Source: Madurella fahalii
Taxonomy: Eukaryota; Ascomycota; Sordariomycetes; Sordariales
Assembly (NCBI GenBank): GCA_029876055.1
Contig: CM056878.1
Location: 3,844,001-3,908,000 of the forward strand
Reading direction: 5' to 3'
Length of the DNA stretch: 64,000 nt
Both the position numbers and the translations under genes were made by a program. The notes below the pieces were generated by a model. That model was given only the letters and a program-made list of their open reading frames with translations, was not told the origin of the DNA and ran no database searches. This document shows, piece by piece, positions 59,072-64,000 of this stretch; within the stretch, counting starts at the first letter, position 1; each line of letters opens with the position of its first letter.

Positions 59072-61467
59072 CTCTGCTATGAAATGATACCAGAGGGAAA
59101 CGGGTTGAAGGAAGATGCGAAGCAAACCAGGTAGACGCAGTGACCAAGCATGAACACGCACTTATCAGGATGGGACCCAGGCTCACGGAGCCTCTGGCTT
59201 CCGTGTCTAATCACTTCTACATGCCGGACTAAATACAGCTACCGAAAAGCTATCCGGTATAAATTGTCAAATTCGGCATATAGACCAAACTCTAAAAGGT
59301 GGGTAAGCTCCCATGAATCTTGCGTCTGGCTGGACCGGCACCTGACAAATTACCCCGAGGACAAGACCTTATATTAACTGCGGATATTGGGCTCCTTAGC
59401 CGCCCCAACCCGGGCTTCCTGAGAGCCTAGCAATATGGCTTGGCCACATGCCCTCACCTACTTCTTGTCTTCCCATTGAGTCAATCTGTCGGGGGATCAT
59501 CCCTGAGAGATCGCGACGGGCAGCACTGGGTGACGATCATGTCTGGTTTAGTCTCGCATTACTACCTTAATCAGTCCCAAACTGGGCGCTGAAACCCAAT
59601 AAGTGCCTCCCTCTTTGCCATCGCGCACATGTAAGCAACCCACGCCAGAGTCGTCCGGTCCTTTTTTAAGCGGAGGCCAAAATCGCCGGTGTCCGGCCGT
59701 TGCGGAACCTAATCCTATCGCCGCCGCAGGATCCAACCACGGCGCGTCGGGGCGGGGGCAGGTGGGGAAAGAAGGGGTGGTGTGGGTTCCGTAATATTGA
59801 GCACAGCAGCTTTAGGGAGCCCACAGGGGCGCTTGCGTACCCGTCACTTAGATAAGGTAATCGAGCAAAAGACATCGTTGATAGCTACGGTGCTGATGGT
59901 TTTGACAACGCGGAAACGGCTGGCACAAATGAGAGCTGAGGGACTGCAAACTGGCAGAACGGCAGCACGGGCAATCGGTTGGGTCGCAGCCATTTATGCG
60001 GACCCTGTCCTCTAGAGAGAGTTTTCCCCAACTCAATACGGCAATCCAAGCCCTATTAGCGCTCTGTTTCCGTTCGTACCTAGTATCCTAGGTAATGTTC
60101 CGAACTTCTCAATAATTCTCGCTCCTGATCTCTTCAGCACCCGTAAGATGATCAAGACGTTTGCTTGTTTTACTAAGATTAATTATTAGTCATGTCCATG
60201 CCCGGGCCAGAGCCAGAGCCACACCCGGACCGCCGGTAATTGAATCGCCCGGACTCGCGACCGAGAAGTTCGGCATTGAGCGCCCGTAGCGTCCTGTCCC
60301 CGGTTACGAAATCTCACAGTTCTGGCGTAGCGGCAAGTGTCGCCAGTACGGCATCAAGGATATCGAGGGAGAAGCGAAGCCCTGCAGCGAGCCGTAATTT
60401 GATGGGGAGCCGGATGGATCACCCTACGGATGCTATCCGGTCTTGCCTGTTTACGAAGTTAATTAAGAGACTCTACAAACATTTCATCCCCCTGCTACAA
60501 AGGATATCAGACATCTACTAAAACCCACCATCTGGCAGGAAGAAGACCCTCCTATCGTACGTTCCCCCCTTCGGAAGGACGGATACAAATAGACCGCTCT
60601 ATTCTCTCTGAAGATAGCTGGAGACAACGGCTCCCTTCCCTCCCCGAGGACGCGGCCAAGCCCACGTCAGCCGCTCTCAAGGGTTTCATAGCCGTAGTGC
60701 CACGCTGCTGTCTTGTGGATCCACGTGCATCTATTTTGAAAGCTCGTCAAAGACCTGATAACGCCGGTCGCTCGGTGGACTTGCAGCGTGCAGCTTTGAA
60801 TCTCAACTGTTCCCGGCTATCTTCGCAGGGTACTCTCGGAGGATGGCGCAGTCCTCCGGTCTCACATGAGACCCTTCTAGTTTGGGTGGTACAAACAAGG
60901 AAATGGATTACATCACGAGAAAGAATAGCGTTCAAACGCTTTTACAACGTTATTCTTGAACAAAAGCTTTCGGTAGAGAGTCAGTTTTTCTTGTTTGAGA
61001 TCCATTGCTGGAAGAGTCACTAATCAACTTACTATTGTGCTCAAAACCTAGAGGTATGTAAAATACGTTGATCATTTGACGCACATGCAACCATCCGGCA
61101 CAGCCTTATCAAAGCGGCTCTCTATGCCGTGCAACCGAATCATCCCAAAATTCCTTCAGTTTCTGCTTCCAATCAACTAAATACAGTTACGTGCGTGACC
61201 CGAATGACTGATTGTCCGTATGACGAGCGAGTCATTGGTTACCTTTAATTTCCTACCTGGCAATCACTCCCAAGCCTCGACTCGAATTATTTATCCTACA
61301 CTAAACAAATCGAGCGAACTTTCAAACCATCGCCCGTTCAAGACTCGAACTCTCTGAGATTTCACCAAGCTGAATTCAACCACTAGGTGCTGTTTCAATA
61401 GGCGATCGGCCAATCCGGTATCCCAAGGAAAAAAGAGCAGAAGAAGACAGGTCGAACCATCAAAGAA
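59072..61467. other. intergenic, nothing recognised
   Basis: No gene recognised. A minus-strand frame near 60200-60440 is Ser/Pro-rich and unsupported. Near 60012-60034 an 18-nt match to the left end of the LTR-like sequence at 29603 occurs on the opposite strand. Confidence 0.45.
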
Positions 61468-62265
61468 ATGCTGCCCAAAGTCCTCTTCCTGCACGGCTCA
61501 GGCACAAACGCCGCAATCTTCCGCACTCGTACGTAGTACATACCGTACATGGCGAGCACTAATATCCCGTCTCCTCACGTCAGCGGAACACAAGAACCCA
61601 CTGACACGGCCAAAACAACCCAACCAGAATCCCGCAAGCTCGCCGCCCTCCTATCGCCGCACTTCGACCTCGTCTACCTCGACGCCTTCCTCCCGGGCCC
61701 GCCCGGGCCCGGCGTGCTCCCATTCTTCGAGGGCGCCGAGCCCTATCTGAAGTGGCTCTGCGACTCGACCCCGCAGGACGAGGCGCAGTACTGGGCCGAC
61801 CGGGCCACCGACGGCGGCGGCGGCAACGGCACCGGCACCGGCTTGGGCAGACTGGTGGCTGAGTACGAGCGGCTGGGCCCGTTTGTCGGGGTCATCGGGT
61901 TCTCGCAGGGCGCCAAGGCGGGCATGTATCTGCTGCAGCGGCTGGAGGAGCTGAGCCTGCGAGGTCTGGACGCCATCGGGGTGCGGTTCTTCCTGGCCGT
62001 CTGCGGCACCGCTCGGCCGCGGGAGGGTGGGAGCATGCTGGGGACTGTAGGCGTGGAGAGCATTCATGTGATCGGGGATGAAGATCCCTGGAAGGAGGCC
62101 GGCGAGGCGTTGGTGGAGTATTTTGAGCCGGCGTTGAAGAAGGTGGTGCGGTTCAAGGGCGGCCATCATATGCCTACGGAGGATGACGTGAATAAGTTCG
62201 TGGCGGAACTGGTCGTTGCTGCTTACGATTTCCCCGAAGAGACCCGAGGAAACGTGAGATACTAA
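61468..62265 (+). CDS. FSH1-family serine hydrolase
   Basis: Proposed exons are 61468-61528 and 61628-62265, with a GTACGT...CAG intron in phase 1, giving 232 residues. It opens with the family start (MLPKVLFLHGSGTNAAIFRT). It carries YLDAFLPGPPGPGVLPFFEG, the nucleophile elbow GFSQGAKAG (Ser ~113), the acid in VIGDEDPW (Asp ~173) and the base in GGHHMPT (His ~200). This is a compact alpha/beta hydrolase of the DUF341/FSH1 type. Members are often esterases or thioesterases and frequently sit in secondary-metabolite clusters; no such cluster is seen here. It converges with the downstream gene 223 bp away. Confidence 0.9.
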
Positions 62266-62488
62266 TTAAAGTACCTTAGGTAGGTAAGGTAGCTATGGGA
62301 ACTGGGGTGCGCGCATGGAAGCTGGGGAATAAAATTGGTGTTTGAAAAGGTCACTCTGGTTTATCTTCTTTGTTGTGGGATTATAATTACGAACATCACC
62401 AAGAATGTGTCCAAGTTAAAGAATGAATAAGTACAGTACCTACCTATCGAAACAACAGCCCCGTATATCAGCCAGGATTCCGTATCGT

Positions 62489-63641
62489 TCACTCCTCAAG
62501 TGCTTCATCTCCTCGGCGTGCATTGCGCCGTGCAGCTTGGCAGTGGCGGCGCCATGCCCGGCACACGTCACAAGTCTTGAAGGCCATTGGTCGTGGATTA
62601 AAGCGGCACAACCTGCATTTCGTGCCCGGTAGTGCGTATATATAGGCTCCACACGGCTCACAGTACATCATCCATTGCCTTACGCACCTTGTGGCTGGCC
62701 CGTTGCACCGGATGCAGATCCGTGGCCGTCCTACCTCATCCCTGACCGTTGGATCTAACATACACGTAGCGCAGAGGAGGCGACCACCATCCTGCCGCAA
62801 GACCTGCATACATCGGCCGCAGTTAGCACATTGCGGCTTGCCCCGGCAAGCCTCGCAATTGTCGCTAGGCCATTGAACATGGGCCTTGACTTATAAGACA
62901 ACCCCGGCAAAACAGGAAGTAATCGGCCAGAGAAAGCCTTTCCTTCTGTTTGCCGAGTGACAACAGGAAGCTGGCAATTGTGTCTCTGCGATCGTCTAGA
63001 GAGCTCAGCCTGAAGCTCGATTTCTGCCGGCTTACGTTCTCGCACCAGTGTCTGGCCATATTTTCAGCGCAGACGAGACAGTGTGGTTTGCTCTCCTTCG
63101 ATCCAGGCGCTATAAGCCCGTCAAAGAATGGAGAATTCCGCCTCTTCAGGAAGTGGAAGGGCATGGGGGTCATCGTGCCGCATTTTGTGCACTTCACAAA
63201 CCAGCTATTTTCGTCGGTCCCTGCCCCGGTCTGCTCTATGCCGTTATTCTCAGATGTTGACATGAAGGTCAATGGACTTCTGTCCATGGAATCGTCGGGG
63301 ACGAAAACGGTAGTAGAGTTAGTAGTCTCAAGCCCCGATTGTTCAGAGGGAGTCTGCTCTTGAGGGGCTTGCGTTAGCAGAAGAGCCATAAATTCCTCGT
63401 CATCCAAAGGTTCGGGATCGGCCCAGTTACTAAGGCTGCTGTCGGCAGCCAGCGCTTCTCCTTCATTCAGGTAAGGGCCACCATCAAGCGCGCCAAAATC
63501 CACAGGGTCTAGGTTCAGAGGATAGCCCATCATAGCGCTATCATCACCATCCAGACATAGGCCTTCAAACACTTGGGAAGGAGACGCGGGAGGGCACTCA
63601 TCAACATAACCCGACCCTTTGGTCCCAAAGGATTGAGACAT
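62489..63641 (-). CDS. Cysteine-rich multi-CxxC protein, putative zinc-binding
   Basis: Proposed exons are 63641-63036 and 62884-62489, with a GTAAGC...AAG intron in phase 0, giving 333 residues. The N-terminal ~140 residues are acidic and disordered (for example PEPLDDEEFMALLL). From CTKCGTMTPMPFHFLKRR onward the chain carries about ten CxxC pairs: CLVCAEN, CEACRGK, CANCGRC, LCATC, CIRCNG, YCEPCGAY, CRLCRFN and CDVCRAW. These should bind several zinc ions as ribbons or treble clefs. It recalls fungal CxxC proteins such as Stc1-type adaptors, but that is only a resemblance. Without the inferred intron the frame stops at 62865. The chosen ATG is the first in frame. Confidence 0.65.
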
Positions 63642-63773
63642 GATGCAATCTGTTTCTTCCACCACCGAGCTCGGTTGGTCTACAGGCTCAATAGGATGCT
63701 CTGGCTGTCTGGCTTTTGATCCCTTCTCGCAGTGAGTGAGTTCTGCTTCACTACTTCTTACTTTCGTCTCCTG

Positions 63774-63777
63774 GGCA

Positions 63778-63812
<35 letters not shown>

Positions 63813-63813
63813 A
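63774..63813 (+). repeat. CA run followed by poly-A
   Basis: A short CA microsatellite followed by about 23 A, upstream of the CxxC protein gene. No function is evident. Confidence 0.9.
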
Positions 63814-64000
63814 GCTTGTACAATTCCGGGCAGTCTTCATAAGCAGTTTAAGTATAAAGTGCCTTGAATCCGCCGATCTTCACCATTAGGTGTGCAACGG
63901 TGTTGGGTCAAGTTTCCATGAGGAGTTGGACAAAGCACTTCCCCTTGAACCCGCGAACAACCCATGAAATGACATTGTCCCTGGACAATCCGAGGAAGTA
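63814..64000. other. window edge, nothing recognised
   Basis: No feature could be supported in the last 187 bases. Confidence 0.5.

Noticed and set aside
60005..60040. 18-nt match to the left end of the LTR-like sequence at 29603
   Set aside because: Too short and without flanking similarity to call a repeat copy; noted only as a possible remnant.
61310..61420. tRNA-like words on the minus strand
   Set aside because: The T-arm does not pair and the stretch is the promoter and leader of the FSH1-type gene.

Overview
The window reads as nuclear DNA of a filamentous ascomycete, most likely a Sordariomycete. The evidence is GC-rich genes with short (about 45-190 nt) GT-AG introns, a HET-domain gene, a Zn2Cys6 regulator, DUF1996, GH55 and CBM1 secreted proteins, and AT-rich repeats whose premature stops are nearly all explained by C-to-T changes, as expected from repeat-induced point mutation (RIP). 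No rRNA, tRNA or CRISPR was recognised. All gene models are read by eye from splice signals and reading frames.

Layout. 0-7.4 kb: an inverted LTR-like fragment, a one-pass cell-surface protein, a secreted DUF1996 protein with a C-terminal cellulose-binding CBM1, and a dead membrane-protein gene carrying four C-to-T stops. 7.5-17.9 kb: a block bounded by two direct ~90-bp repeats, holding a HET-domain gene, a DUF7580-like gene and a divergently transcribed Zn2Cys6 factor with an extra N-terminal domain; a solo LTR and pogo-type inverted-repeat ends lie inside. 18-22 kb: a gene relic and a secreted subtilisin. 22-30 kb: a mobile-element island with gene relics, a Copia remnant with its LTR, a complete but dead Fot1/pogo element with TIRs and a TA target duplication, two decayed accessory genes (one perhaps NLR-like), and another LTR-like sequence.

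31-64 kb is mostly ordinary gene space. It holds an F-box/WD40 protein, a very large secreted PAN/Apple-repeat protein interrupted by three frameshifts, a GH55 beta-1,3-glucanase, a FIT-family ER membrane protein, an Ap4A phosphorylase, a Myb/SANT-like regulator, a small one-pass protein, a second DUF1996 protein with a GC-AG intron, an FSH1-type serine hydrolase and a cysteine-rich CxxC protein.

How genes may work together: the two DUF1996 proteins, GH55 and the PAN-repeat protein are all predicted to be secreted and to act on or at cell-wall polysaccharide. The HET, DUF7580-like and helical-domain/Zn2Cys6 genes form a plausible allorecognition or immunity-type cluster; this is inference from domain type and proximity only. 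Four frameshifts without other decay, in two long genes, could be real lesions or base-calling errors.
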